A stretch of 64,000 nt of DNA from Neobacillus niacini (GTDB taxonomy: Bacteria; Bacillota; Bacilli; Bacillales; Cytobacillaceae). The notes beneath the pieces are model-generated. The model made no database searches, was not told where the DNA came from, and saw nothing but the letters and a program-made list of their open reading frames with translations. Made by a program: the position numbers and the translations under genes. Each line of letters starts with the position of its first letter. Position 1 is the first letter of the stretch. The stretch spans positions 1,124,001 to 1,188,000 of the forward strand of contig NZ_JAUSZN010000001.1 of the NCBI RefSeq assembly GCF_030817595.1, given 5' to 3'. Positions 35,075 through 43,944 of the stretch are shown piece after piece.

Positions 35075-36236
35075 TCGGTGTCCCTCCAATGGTCAGTTCC
35101 GGTACATCCACCCATCGTCTTTCCTTCCACGATTGGATACCAAGGTCAGATAATTGTGTTCCTTTTGCACCTTCTAATAAATCCCATGGAAATTCTTCAT
35201 CAAGAACAATATGTTTTAAGAATAATTCCCACTGTACCTTAAAGCCATTATCATAGACATCGTTCGTCGGCATCTCCTGCCATTGATCTAGGAAAGAGAT
35301 TGGATTCGCTATATCCGGATTCCAAACAGGCTTTGGCGTGTTGACACGATGCTGTGTCTTACAATCTCTTAATCCCGCAACCGCACTGCCTTCCGTTCCA
35401 TCGACTTGGATGGTTAAGAGGTCATCTCGGTTTACGCGTACTGCCCAAGAAGAATTTGCTTGTACGATAATCCCTCCATCTAATTCGAATGTAGCGTAGG
35501 CTGCATCCTCTGCAGTGGCAGTATATATTTCATCTTCTTCATCCACCCGCTTTTGGATATGCGTGGCACCGATACAAGAGACAGCACGGACGTTTCCAAA
35601 TAGATTGTCCAGGACATAGCGCCAATGGGCGAACATGTCGGAAATAATGCCGCCGCCGTCTTCTTTTCGATAGTTCCAAGAAGGACGCTGTGCTTGTTGC
35701 CAATCTCCTTCAAATACCCAGTACCCAAATTCCATTCGGACAGAGAGAATTTTACCAAAGAAGCCAGAATCCACTAATCTTTTTAACTTTAAAATTCCTG
35801 GGAGAAACAATTTATCTTGGACTACTCCATTTTTGACTCCCGCTTTATAAGCTAAGGTCGCAAGTTCTAAAGACTCCTCTAGTCCTACAGCTGTTGGCTT
35901 TTCACAATAAATATGTTTCCCAGCCTTTATTGCCTTGCGAATCGCCTCAGCACGTCTAACAGTTGTTTGGGCATCAAAATAAATGATATTATGTTCATCG
36001 GAAAGACATTCATCTAAATTGGTACTCCAACGAGCAATATTGTGTTTACTCGCTAACGATTTTAATTTTTCTTCATTTCTTCCTACTAAAATGGGATCAG
36101 GCATAATGACAACACCGTTTTTACAAGCGACTCCTCCCTGTTCCCGAATGGCAACAATGGATCGAATAAGATGTTGATTGGTCCCCATTCGGCCGGTAAC
36201 ACCGTTCATAATAATTCCAACATTAACTATAGACAT
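35043..36236 (-). CDS. Gfo/Idh/MocA-family oxidoreductase (3)
   Basis: This 397-residue protein has VGIIMNGVTGRMGTNQHLI at the N-terminus, where the usual GxGxxG is replaced by GVTGRMG. Later come IYCEKPTAVG near residue 112 and DMFAHWRYVLDNLFG near residue 220, which stands in for the catalytic histidine segment. It should be an NAD-dependent oxidoreductase that feeds the overlapping DUF993 aldolase. AAAGGAGAAAA precedes the ATG. A near-perfect cre box lies about 85 bases upstream. Confidence 0.83.
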   Translation of the reverse strand: MSIVNVGIIMNGVTGRMGTNQHLIRSIVAIREQGGVACKNGVVIMPDPILVGRNEEKLKSLASKHNIARWSTNLDECLSDEHNIIYFDAQTTVRRAEAIRKAIKAGKHIYCEKPTAVGLEESLELATLAYKAGVKNGVVQDKLFLPGILKLKRLVDSGFFGKILSVRMEFGYWVFEGDWQQAQRPSWNYRKEDGGGIISDMFAHWRYVLDNLFGNVRAVSCIGATHIQKRVDEEDEIYTATAEDAAYATFELDGGIIVQANSSWAVRVNRDDLLTIQVDGTEGSAVAGLRDCKTQHRVNTPKPVWNPDIANPISFLDQWQEMPTNDVYDNGFKVQWELFLKHIVLDEEFPWDLLEGAKGTQLSDLGIQSWKERRWVDVPELTIGGTPNGEKVKAAKS

Positions 36237-36319
36237 AATTTTCTCCTTTCACTTAAAAACTACTATTTGGGATCATCTAGGGTAAGCTATCTGCAAGTAT
36301 TTCTTCGCTAACAGTATGT

Positions 36320-36333
36320 TGATTCCGCTTTCA
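36320..36333 (-). promoter_or_regulatory. Second cre-like site
   Basis: TGATTCCGCTTTCA matches the catabolite-responsive consensus TGWNANCGNTNWCA at all but one fixed position. It lies in the 102-base gap between two oxidoreductase genes, upstream of the module 36236-33080, and hints at an internal CcpA-controlled promoter. Confidence 0.45.
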
Positions 36334-36338
36334 TCGTT

Positions 36339-37358
36339 TTATATGCTAGCTTCTAAACTTTGCATCTTGACTTCTCTTTTTAGTTCTGATGATTTAACGA
36401 TACTGTCAATCATTTTCATTGACGGAAGGGCATCTTTGACGTGGACATACTCGTTCGTATTCTCGACAATACACTCATAGAATTTATTAATTAATTTCAT
36501 ATGACTTGCACCGTAATAGAATTTTGAGCCTGGCATCTTGGTGTCTTCGATCAATTCTACTTTTTTACCTTCTTCATCCAGCTTCGTTAGAATACTATCC
36601 TTAATGGTGAATTTCTGTTTCTCAAAAACTACCTGAAGCTCGACACTGGAATTATTTGCATTGGCTATGGTCGCAAAAAAGAATCCTTTCGCCCCATTTT
36701 CAAATTGAATAAATGCTGTGGCAGTATCTTCGATTTCTACCCCATAATCTAGAAGCTGATCGACGGACCCTCGAATGGATTTAATTTCGCCGCCAAGCAG
36801 CTGCATTTGATCCAAAGTATGAATGGATTGGTTGATCATCACTCCACCACCCGCAAATTCCAATTTCCCCCGCCACGGTTTATTATCATAATAAGATTTT
36901 GGTCTAGCCCATGTAACTAGCCCCTTGATACCCAACACCTTTCCATATTGTTCGCTTTCAACTATTTTCTGCAGTACTTCAAATGTCTCATTGAAACGGT
37001 TTTGGAAGCAAACACATATTTTAATATCTTTATACTGTTCCTCTAGTTTGACGAGGGCAGTTCCTTCTACCGAATTCAATGCCAGAGGCTTTTCTTGAAA
37101 TACGTGAACACCCTTTTCAACACATGCTTTTGTTACGGGATAATGAAGATAGTGCGGCAAACAAATATGTACGCAATCCAACACTTCTTTTTCCAGCATA
37201 TCTTGAAAATCAGTATAAAAGTTCACACCTGGCACGATATCTTTCCTTGTTTCATCGATATCACAAACTGCCACCAACTCTGCACTCGTATTTCCCTTTA
37301 TAGCGGATAGATGAACACTCGAAACATCTCCAAGTCCAATCACGGCAACCTTTAGCAT
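36339..37358 (-). CDS. Gfo/Idh/MocA-family oxidoreductase (4)
   Basis: This 339-residue protein has VAVIGLGDVSSVHLSAI with a canonical nucleotide-binding start, VFQEKPLALN near residue 92, and the C-terminal MINQSIHTLDQMQLLGG with the catalytic-type histidine. It is a typical sugar dehydrogenase of the family. AAGGGAGTG precedes the ATG. The gene lies downstream of the binding-protein gene, after a hairpin in the spacer. The sugar position it acts on is not known. Confidence 0.85.
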   Translation of the reverse strand: MLKVAVIGLGDVSSVHLSAIKGNTSAELVAVCDIDETRKDIVPGVNFYTDFQDMLEKEVLDCVHICLPHYLHYPVTKACVEKGVHVFQEKPLALNSVEGTALVKLEEQYKDIKICVCFQNRFNETFEVLQKIVESEQYGKVLGIKGLVTWARPKSYYDNKPWRGKLEFAGGGVMINQSIHTLDQMQLLGGEIKSIRGSVDQLLDYGVEIEDTATAFIQFENGAKGFFFATIANANNSSVELQVVFEKQKFTIKDSILTKLDEEGKKVELIEDTKMPGSKFYYGASHMKLINKFYECIVENTNEYVHVKDALPSMKMIDSIVKSSELKREVKMQSLEASI

Positions 37359-37438
37359 AAGTCACACTCCCTTATCCTTTTAGTATTTTTCAAAGTATAC
37401 TTTCTATCTATGAAAATAATGAACAATCATTATGAAAA

Positions 37439-37473
37439 GAAGTAACTGTATACTATTTCTTTACAGTTACTTC
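37439..37473 (-). terminator. Hairpin between binding-protein and enzyme genes
   Basis: A 12-base perfect stem (GAAGTAACTGTA and TACAGTTACTTC) with an 11-base loop is followed on the minus strand by TTTTCATAAT. It lies between the transporter genes and the enzyme genes and could be a partial terminator that keeps the transport proteins at higher levels than the enzymes. Confidence 0.6.
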
Positions 37474-37545
37474 TTCACCAAGGTACTGCTCTAGCAATCT
37501 GCTAGTTTATCATCTGGTCTGCTTCTCAACTTTAATGCCCCGAAA

Positions 37546-38916
37546 TTAACGATTTTCAACCCATTCCGTGCTCTCTTTTTGAGCTTTTTTAAGTGCATCT
37601 TCCGCACTTCTATTTCCAGTTAATGCAGCCTCAATTTCAGAGGTTAAGATAAAGCGTGGCTGTGAAGATCCCCATGGGTATCTAGGAGTCATTGGTGTTT
37701 CCATTGCTTTAAATACTGGAAGCATTAATGGCATTTCTTTCACACTATCCCATTCAGTTGCGGATTTAACTGCTGGGATTGCTCCATATTCTTCAAAAAC
37801 AAATTTTTGGACGAAATCGCTCGTAGCAAATTTTACCCATTCCCAAGCTAATTCTTTATTTTTACTACTTTTCGCAATGGTAATCGGACTACCTGCAAAT
37901 AATCCTCCACGACCTTCATCATTTTTAAACTCATTAACAATTCCGAGTCGGTCTCCAAGTCCTTGGGCATAAGCTGGTTTAACGGTATCCCCAGGTCCTT
38001 GGTTTAACATAATGGCAATATTGTTATCCTTTGATAACCATTTTTCATTCCCTTGGTTACTAACGATTCCCTTTGGTGCATATTTTTGCATTTCCAGCAG
38101 CCAATTTAATCCATTTAGCATTTCTGGTGAATCAAAGTTAAACTTAACTTCATCCCATGCAAAACCTGTTCCCCATGTACCGTTTTGTCCTTCAGCAAGA
38201 TCAACAAGTGTGAAAGCAGAAGACCAATCCCCACGGAACCAAATTCCATAGTTTTGTTCACCGGTTTTTGGATTCTTTCCTGTCATCTGTTTTGCTTTTT
38301 CTGCAATCTCTTCCATTGTTGGGTTTTCAGATGGATATTCTACGCCCCAGTCGTCAAATATCTTCTTATCGAAGGAAATAAAACGGGTATCTCCCAAAAA
38401 CGGAAGTCCAAAAATATCCAATTCCTTACTATCTGGTCCCAAAGCCTTCCATCCATCCACTTGGTTATCAATGAAGATATCTAGGCTGAATTCTTTGTCT
38501 TTTTCAATCCACGGCTGTAATGGTTCTAGTACACCTTGTGGAGCAAAATCTGCGACACCAGGCATTTGGTACACGTCGGCTTCACCAGAAGTGATCATCG
38601 CCTGCGTTTTCTCTGTATATCCTTCCCATGGCATTAAAACAAAGTCAACTGTTGCTCCAGGATGCTGCTTTTCGAACTCCTCCTTTACTACTTTCATGCC
38701 TTTTGCTGTCTCACCAGTAACAGGATCTGTCTTGTCTTCCATCGCAAAGTCACCAATCATCTGGACCCTAATTTTTTGTCCTGCCCATTTTCCTTCTGTT
38801 TTACTGGTTGAAGAAGAACTATTTGATTTCGGAACACAGCCCACAAGTGCAAAGCTCAATAACAACATCATCGTAATAAATAAAGTGACCTTCTTCTTGT
38901 AAATACCTCTACGCAT
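37546..38916 (-). CDS. Sugar ABC transporter substrate-binding lipoprotein
   Basis: This 456-residue lipoprotein has a signal peptide with the lipobox LVGC near residue 27, followed by a Ser/Thr-rich linker, and belongs to the family 1 extracellular carbohydrate-binding proteins (QKIRVQMIGDFAM, LKPW-type LEPLQPW). It captures an oligosaccharide or glycoside outside the cell. GGTAAGGAA precedes the ATG. The downstream part of the operon carries the catabolic enzymes, so the ligand is probably their substrate. Confidence 0.9.
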   Translation of the reverse strand: MRRGIYKKKVTLFITMMLLLSFALVGCVPKSNSSSSTSKTEGKWAGQKIRVQMIGDFAMEDKTDPVTGETAKGMKVVKEEFEKQHPGATVDFVLMPWEGYTEKTQAMITSGEADVYQMPGVADFAPQGVLEPLQPWIEKDKEFSLDIFIDNQVDGWKALGPDSKELDIFGLPFLGDTRFISFDKKIFDDWGVEYPSENPTMEEIAEKAKQMTGKNPKTGEQNYGIWFRGDWSSAFTLVDLAEGQNGTWGTGFAWDEVKFNFDSPEMLNGLNWLLEMQKYAPKGIVSNQGNEKWLSKDNNIAIMLNQGPGDTVKPAYAQGLGDRLGIVNEFKNDEGRGGLFAGSPITIAKSSKNKELAWEWVKFATSDFVQKFVFEEYGAIPAVKSATEWDSVKEMPLMLPVFKAMETPMTPRYPWGSSQPRFILTSEIEAALTGNRSAEDALKKAQKESTEWVENR

Positions 38917-38957
38917 TTCCTTACCCCCTATTCATTTCTTTAATTAAAACTAATAAA

Positions 38958-39812
38958 CTATTCACCCTTTACCCCGCTTAGTGCAATACTTTGGATAATG
39001 TATCGTTGTAGAAAAAGATACAAGATGATGATTGGTAGAATACTAACGGTTGCGAGAGCCATCGTTAAGCCCCCTAAACTTGAACCATTCTCTAGAGAGA
39101 AACTCGCTAGATAAAGAGGAACGGTTTGTAATTCTAAATCGTTCAGCACAACTAATGGCCACATGAAGTCATTCCAGCTCCAAATAAAGGCTAAAATCAC
39201 CATTGTTGCTGCGATCGGTCCGGCAAGTGGCAAATAGACACGGAAGAAAATTTTAAATTCACCGGCTCCATCAATTTGGGCAGCCTCCCGAAGCGTATCC
39301 GGCAACTGATCAAAGAACTGTTTACAAAGGAAAATCAACATGCCGCTAATAATAGAGGGAAGAACCAATGGATAATACGTGTTCAATAAATTCATTTTAT
39401 TAAACAAGGTATATAAGGGGATTAACCTCGGCTCCATTGGAATCATGAGCGTACAAAGTACAACAATAAACAAGATTTTCTTTCCCTTGAATTTCCCCTT
39501 AGAGAACGCATATCCTGCCAGAAGGGAGGCAGAAACTCCCAAAATCACAGAACTCACTGTAACAATGGTTGAGTTTATATACGATTTAATAAGTCTTCCA
39601 TTCTCAAATACGATTCCATAGTTGAATTTTGAAGGTTCCTCTGGTATTAATCGAGGTGGAAAAGGCATTGAAATATTGGCTGTTCTATCAAAACCTACAC
39701 TAACCATCCATATAAATGGAGCCATAAGCACGACACCGAAAATTAATAGAATAAGAAACTTAATAATGGATGTAATCTTTTCCATTTTCTTCATAGACAT
39801 TGTGCTATTCAA
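38958..39812 (-). CDS. Carbohydrate ABC transporter permease (MalG/AraQ type)
   Basis: This 284-residue permease has six membrane segments and the EAA loop LREAAQIDGAGEFKIFFRVYLPL near residue 170, typical of family 1 sugar importers. The start TTG at 39812 follows GGAGGGAC at 7 bases. No ATPase gene is nearby. In Bacilli such importers commonly use a shared MsmX-type ATPase encoded elsewhere. It pairs with the permease at 39833. Confidence 0.9.
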   Translation of the reverse strand: MNSTMSMKKMEKITSIIKFLILLIFGVVLMAPFIWMVSVGFDRTANISMPFPPRLIPEEPSKFNYGIVFENGRLIKSYINSTIVTVSSVILGVSASLLAGYAFSKGKFKGKKILFIVVLCTLMIPMEPRLIPLYTLFNKMNLLNTYYPLVLPSIISGMLIFLCKQFFDQLPDTLREAAQIDGAGEFKIFFRVYLPLAGPIAATMVILAFIWSWNDFMWPLVVLNDLELQTVPLYLASFSLENGSSLGGLTMALATVSILPIIILYLFLQRYIIQSIALSGVKGE

Positions 39813-39832
39813 TAGAGTCCCTCCTCTCTAGC

Positions 39833-40783
39833 TTATATTTTCATTTTCGAGACTTTGAGATTAATAAAGGTAAAAATCAGGATAATAATGAACATAATAT
39901 ATGTGGCAGCGGATGCGATACCAAATTCAAATCCTGTAAAACCACGCTCATAAATAAAGGCTCCCATGGTTTGGATTGAACGAGCAGGACTTCCATTTGG
40001 TCCGCCAACGACGTAAACCTCATTGAAACGCTGAAGAGCACCAATCCAACCAGTGATTAATAAGAAGGCAAACGTTCCAGTCATGTTTGGAATGGTGATA
40101 AATAACCATTGTTGGATTCCACTTGCCCCGTCAATTTTAGCTGCCTCATACATTTCCGACGATATGGCTTGAAGATTGGCAAGACAGATAATAATAACAA
40201 AACCAATCCAATGCCAAACCGCCAGCAAAATTACACCCCATTTAGAAGTGGCAGGATCTGAAAACCAGCCTGGTGTTGGTAATCCTAAAGAACCAAGAAT
40301 ATAATTTAGTATCCCCATTTCGGGGTGTAAAACAAATTGAAAGATCATGGCTGCCGCAACAATTGAAGTGACATTTGGCAGAAAGTATAAGACCTTAAAA
40401 AAGTTTTTCCCTTTTGACACAGAGTTGATAAGTGTTGCAAATATAAATCCTAGTGGAATGGTGATAATGATTTGAAAGATACCGATATAAAAGGTATTCC
40501 AAACGGAATTCCAAAAAGGACCTGAAGTTAATACAGTACGAAAGTTAGCCAGTCCCGTAAAGGTCTCAATCGTGCCATTTGATTTAAAAAAACTTAATCT
40601 TAGTGATTCTGCGATAGGATAGACCATAAACAGTAGAATACCTAAAAAGCTTGGGATTAAGAAAATATACCATGTCCATTGTGAATTTCTTTTTTTCTGT
40701 TTCATCGTTTTAGACTCTGTGTGAGTGTTTGTATTCACACTTTGAGTGGCTGTATTGGCCGCATCCATGCTGTTATTCGGCAT
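39833..40783 (-). CDS. Sugar ABC transporter permease (MalF/AraP type)
   Basis: This 316-residue permease has a longer N-terminal hydrophilic part, six membrane segments and the EAA loop SEMYEAAKIDGASGIQQWLFITIPN near residue 218. It is the first gene of the transporter operon, with AAAGGAG before the ATG, and a perfect cre box lies 68 bases upstream. It forms the channel with the permease at 38958. Confidence 0.9.
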   Translation of the reverse strand: MPNNSMDAANTATQSVNTNTHTESKTMKQKKRNSQWTWYIFLIPSFLGILLFMVYPIAESLRLSFFKSNGTIETFTGLANFRTVLTSGPFWNSVWNTFYIGIFQIIITIPLGFIFATLINSVSKGKNFFKVLYFLPNVTSIVAAAMIFQFVLHPEMGILNYILGSLGLPTPGWFSDPATSKWGVILLAVWHWIGFVIIICLANLQAISSEMYEAAKIDGASGIQQWLFITIPNMTGTFAFLLITGWIGALQRFNEVYVVGGPNGSPARSIQTMGAFIYERGFTGFEFGIASAATYIMFIIILIFTFINLKVSKMKI

Positions 40784-40850
40784 AAATATCTCCTTTCTTG
40801 ATTAGAATTCCTTTACCGTTTTAATTCTTGGTCATTTAACCGTTCATTAA

Positions 40851-40864
40851 TGACAACGCTTTCA
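40851..40864 (-). promoter_or_regulatory. cre site (CcpA box)
   Basis: TGACAACGCTTTCA matches TGWNANCGNTNWCA at every fixed position. It is in the 320-base gap between the AraC gene and the first transporter gene, in the likely promoter region, so the operon should be repressed when a preferred sugar is available. Confidence 0.7.
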
Positions 40865-41104
40865 AACTAACCTAAAAATTTTTTTCATATGTAGGCGTTG
40901 CTTTAACTACTGCCTTTTTTATCTCCTTTTGATAACGCCCTCCTGTTTCTGTTAAGTATCATTCTAGTAAATCTAGCAGATACAATTTAAACTTCTGATT
41001 AAATTGTATAAAAATTTAGAATATTTCGCTTGTTTATAATTGTGTTATTTTGACTTTAATTTGTCATATGTTGCTGTTTTGCTATTTTTCCTAGTGCCAA
41101 TGCT

Positions 41105-41995
41105 TTATTTTGAAGACGCTGAATGTTTCCTGATTGCTCTACTATTTCGATATTCTGTTGGAGTAATATTCATTTGTTTTCGAAAAAAACGACTAAAATG
41201 AGATGAATCTTCAAAACCCGATTCTAAGGCTACTTCATGTATGGATTTTCCCGGGTGAATCTCCAGCAAGTATTTTGCCCGGTTGATCCGACAAGTCATT
41301 AAGTATTGCATAATGGTATAACCTGTAACATCTTTAAAAATCCTAGCCATATGGTATTTACTTAAATTTAAATTATCTGCAATACTGTCTAACGTAATCG
41401 AACTGTTAAAATTCTTTTCAATCCAGGGTATAATCCGTTTTACATGAGTATTCTTTTCCGTTTCGATTGGAGGTATTTTTACGAGCTGCTGTTTGCTTAA
41501 TTCATAGATTTTAAATAGAAGTTGTACGAATAAAGTGGAAATTTCACCATTTCGCAAACGACTTTCTACACTATTTTCTTTATGGAGCAATGTATTCGGA
41601 TCTTTGCATGCGATTTTTCTTATTAACTCCTTAATTTCTACTAATTTCTCTTTGTCTATTCCCCGAAATAAAGTATTACTAAGCTGGTTAAACGGATTTA
41701 ATAATTCAGGAACTTTTAAGTTGATTAATATAGGTCGTAACCATTCAGATGAAAACTCAATTACGCTTCTTTCATATGGGATACCTGGTTCTGGGTATGC
41801 TCTGTGCAAGGTTAAACCATTCATGATAATAATATCGTCTTCTTGCAAAGGATAAATATGGTCACCAATTAAATATTTACAGTTACCACCATGGAAATAA
41901 TAAATTTCATATTGTTCGTGTGAGTGGTAACTAAAAGCTTCATGCGAGTTGACGGTGTCGACCAATCGAAAGTTTGCATTTATTTTCTCATCCAA
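41105..41995 (-). CDS. AraC-family transcriptional regulator
   Basis: This 296-residue regulator has an N-terminal cupin-type sensing domain (HSHEQYEIYYFHGGNC, DIIIMNGLTLHRAYP) and a C-terminal double helix-turn-helix with DSIADNLNLSKYHMARIFK and ESGFEDSSHFSRFFRKQ. It should bind the inducing sugar and activate the transporter and enzyme operon immediately downstream in the same direction. TTG 41995 has GAGGAGG upstream. Confidence 0.9.
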   Translation of the reverse strand: MDEKINANFRLVDTVNSHEAFSYHSHEQYEIYYFHGGNCKYLIGDHIYPLQEDDIIIMNGLTLHRAYPEPGIPYERSVIEFSSEWLRPILINLKVPELLNPFNQLSNTLFRGIDKEKLVEIKELIRKIACKDPNTLLHKENSVESRLRNGEISTLFVQLLFKIYELSKQQLVKIPPIETEKNTHVKRIIPWIEKNFNSSITLDSIADNLNLSKYHMARIFKDVTGYTIMQYLMTCRINRAKYLLEIHPGKSIHEVALESGFEDSSHFSRFFRKQMNITPTEYRNSRAIRKHSASSK

Positions 41996-42340
41996 ACCTA
42001 ATTCCTCCTCTTTTTACGACAATAAGATCCATTACTTTAAATGCATCATACTTCTCTCATTTCATTAATATATAACTGCCGTCGTTTTTGTTAAGCTAAA
42101 ATTTTATTCTCTTAACTTCTTATAATTACCTCCTTAAATTCTCAAAATTCAAAAAAGTTAAGACTATACTCACATTCTTCCAGCTATCAAACGGGATAAT
42201 AGACGGTTAAATATAGGAATAAAAAATAGCCCAGGGAGCCCTTGCCCTAGACATTTATAGATTATATGTTTAGACAGATGCAGAAATCAGTCAGCGAGTT
42301 ATTGACTTCATCATAGTGAAACTTAAGCAATTTAGAGCCA
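41996..42340. other. Spacer upstream of AraC gene
   Basis: This AT-rich spacer contains the AraC promoter region and no recognisable gene. A short plus-strand coding fragment follows at 42341. Confidence 0.4.
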
Positions 42341-42478
42341 TTCAATATAGAAAATATTCAAATTTCAGCGGCGGGAGACGACTTATCGTTAGTGGAACTA
42401 GATCGTTATAAAGACAAAGAGGCTGTAAGAAGCCACATTCAATCTCTTAAAAAGTCATCTGAAGCTTCATCTGAGTGA
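42341..42478 (+). pseudogene. 3' coding fragment of an unidentified gene
   Basis: The plus strand is open for 46 codons ending in TGA and reads FNIENIQISAAGDDLSLVE and then HIQSLKKSSEASSE, a protein-like composition. There is no start codon or ribosome binding site before it. It is probably the end of a truncated gene. No product can be named. Confidence 0.25.
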
Positions 42479-42690
42479 AGTCACTGATGTCATCCAATTC
42501 TCAAAGAAACATAAAACATTTATCTAAAACTAAGCTTTTCTCTTTTGGAGTACCCACATAGGAATAGTTCTTAACGATTAATGTGGTTTTTTCAAAATAA
42601 TCCATTCAACGTTGGTGCTATTGAGATTTTGGGGCTTTGGAAAGCTCATGCCGTTGCTAATTCTTGTATAATAGTATAAAACAACAAAAA

Positions 42691-42727
42691 ATAGAGTGCT
42701 AAAGCATTTGAAGCTTTAGCACTCTAT
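42691..42727 (-). terminator. Terminator after thi operon or small ORF
   Basis: A 15-base perfect stem (ATAGAGTGCTAAAGC and complement) with a 7-base loop is followed on the minus strand by TTTTTTGTTG. It ends transcription coming from the thiamine genes or the small ORF at 42742. Confidence 0.85.
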
Positions 42728-42741
42728 TTATAATGTTATGT

Positions 42742-42864
42742 TTATTTTCTTCTAAAAAGTTTTGATCTAAAAGTGTCTCTTGCCAAAATCAAACACAAAA
42801 TAGCACTGATTAAAAATAGGAAGTCTATATAAAAATTCCTGTCACTAATCGAATTTTGTCGCAT
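42742..42864 (-). CDS. Possible 40-residue single-span membrane protein
   Basis: The frame from ATG 42864 gives MRQNSISDRNFYIDFLFLIS, a hydrophobic helix and a basic tail ending RSKLFRRK, which is a typical small membrane protein layout. It begins 60 bases after thiF on the same strand and ends 15 bases before a strong terminator. No good ribosome binding site was seen, so expression is uncertain. Confidence 0.4.
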   Translation of the reverse strand: MRQNSISDRNFYIDFLFLISAILCLILARDTFRSKLFRRK

Positions 42865-42924
42865 TTGACAAGTGACAGGTACCTTTATGACTACGAATCA
42901 AAAGTTAGCGGTTGAACATTCTAT

Positions 42925-43944
42925 TTAACCGAAGTATTTATGGTATAGCGACTTTGCTTCTGTAATATCCTTTGTTCCGTGCACTAATACCCTTCCGTCT
43001 TTAAAAATGACTAATCGGTGAGTATTCACTGTATACGATAATAGGTAAGGATTTCGCTGTACCGTTCCCCCTTGATTCATGAATAGTTTTTCTAAAGCTT
43101 CCAAATTACGTACAACAGGAACGGAAGGTCGTATCTGGACAGAATCTCTTCCACAAAGTACAGCTGACTTTGTTTGATTTTCAAAGGATAAAAATGGATA
43201 AGAGCGTTTTACTCCACAAGTAGGGCAATCCTCATTTTTTAATTTATCTACATTTATGGAAGTATAATGGTTTTTCCATACATCAAAAGAAACCAGTTTG
43301 TTTCTTAATGAATCCCAATCACCGACCAAAATTTTTAATGCTTCACTTAGTTGATGAGAAACAACCATGCTAACCGCTGGATTAATAATTCCTGCTGTAT
43401 CACACGTTAACCCTCCTAGCGGAACTGTTTCTAGTATACAAGATAGGCAAGGCGTTTTTTCTGGAATAATGGTGTAGGATATTCCGTAGCTTCCGACGCA
43501 AGCACCGTAGATCCATGGGACTCCATACTTTTGTGAAACATCGTTTATGATCATTCTTGTTTCGAAATTATCAGTGGCATCAATGAAAAGATTCACTTTT
43601 TCAGCCCAAGTTTCAAGCTCTAGGACTGAGGCATCCGCAATGATTGCCTCAATGTGCACAGTAGAGTTAATGTCTGTTAAACGATTTTTAGCAGCGATTA
43701 CTTTTGGAATTCGATTTTTGGCATCATCCTCTGTATATAATTGCTGCCGCTGTAAATTAGACCATTCTACATAATCACGATCAACAATGGTTAGTTTACC
43801 AATTCCAGCACGGACGAGTGCTTCGGCACTTGCTGTTCCAAGTGCCCCAGCTCCTATTATGAGTACATGCTTATTGAAAATTCGTTGTTGTCCATCTTTT
43901 CCAATAGGTGAAAATAGTTCTTGTCGTGAGTACCGATTATTCAC
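42925..43944 (-). CDS. thiF: Thiazole biosynthesis adenylyltransferase ThiF
   Basis: This 339-residue E1-like enzyme adenylates the ThiS C-terminal glycine. It has the ATP-binding [17 protein letters not shown], the aspartate in TIVDRDYVE, and zinc cysteine pairs CLSC and CPTC (near residues 173 and 246). A C-terminal rhodanese-like extension is absent, as in Bacillus ThiF. GTG 43944 overlaps the thiG stop. It is the last recognised gene of the thiazole operon. Confidence 0.93.
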   Translation of the reverse strand: MNNRYSRQELFSPIGKDGQQRIFNKHVLIIGAGALGTASAEALVRAGIGKLTIVDRDYVEWSNLQRQQLYTEDDAKNRIPKVIAAKNRLTDINSTVHIEAIIADASVLELETWAEKVNLFIDATDNFETRMIINDVSQKYGVPWIYGACVGSYGISYTIIPEKTPCLSCILETVPLGGLTCDTAGIINPAVSMVVSHQLSEALKILVGDWDSLRNKLVSFDVWKNHYTSINVDKLKNEDCPTCGVKRSYPFLSFENQTKSAVLCGRDSVQIRPSVPVVRNLEALEKLFMNQGGTVQRNPYLLSYTVNTHRLVIFKDGRVLVHGTKDITEAKSLYHKYFG

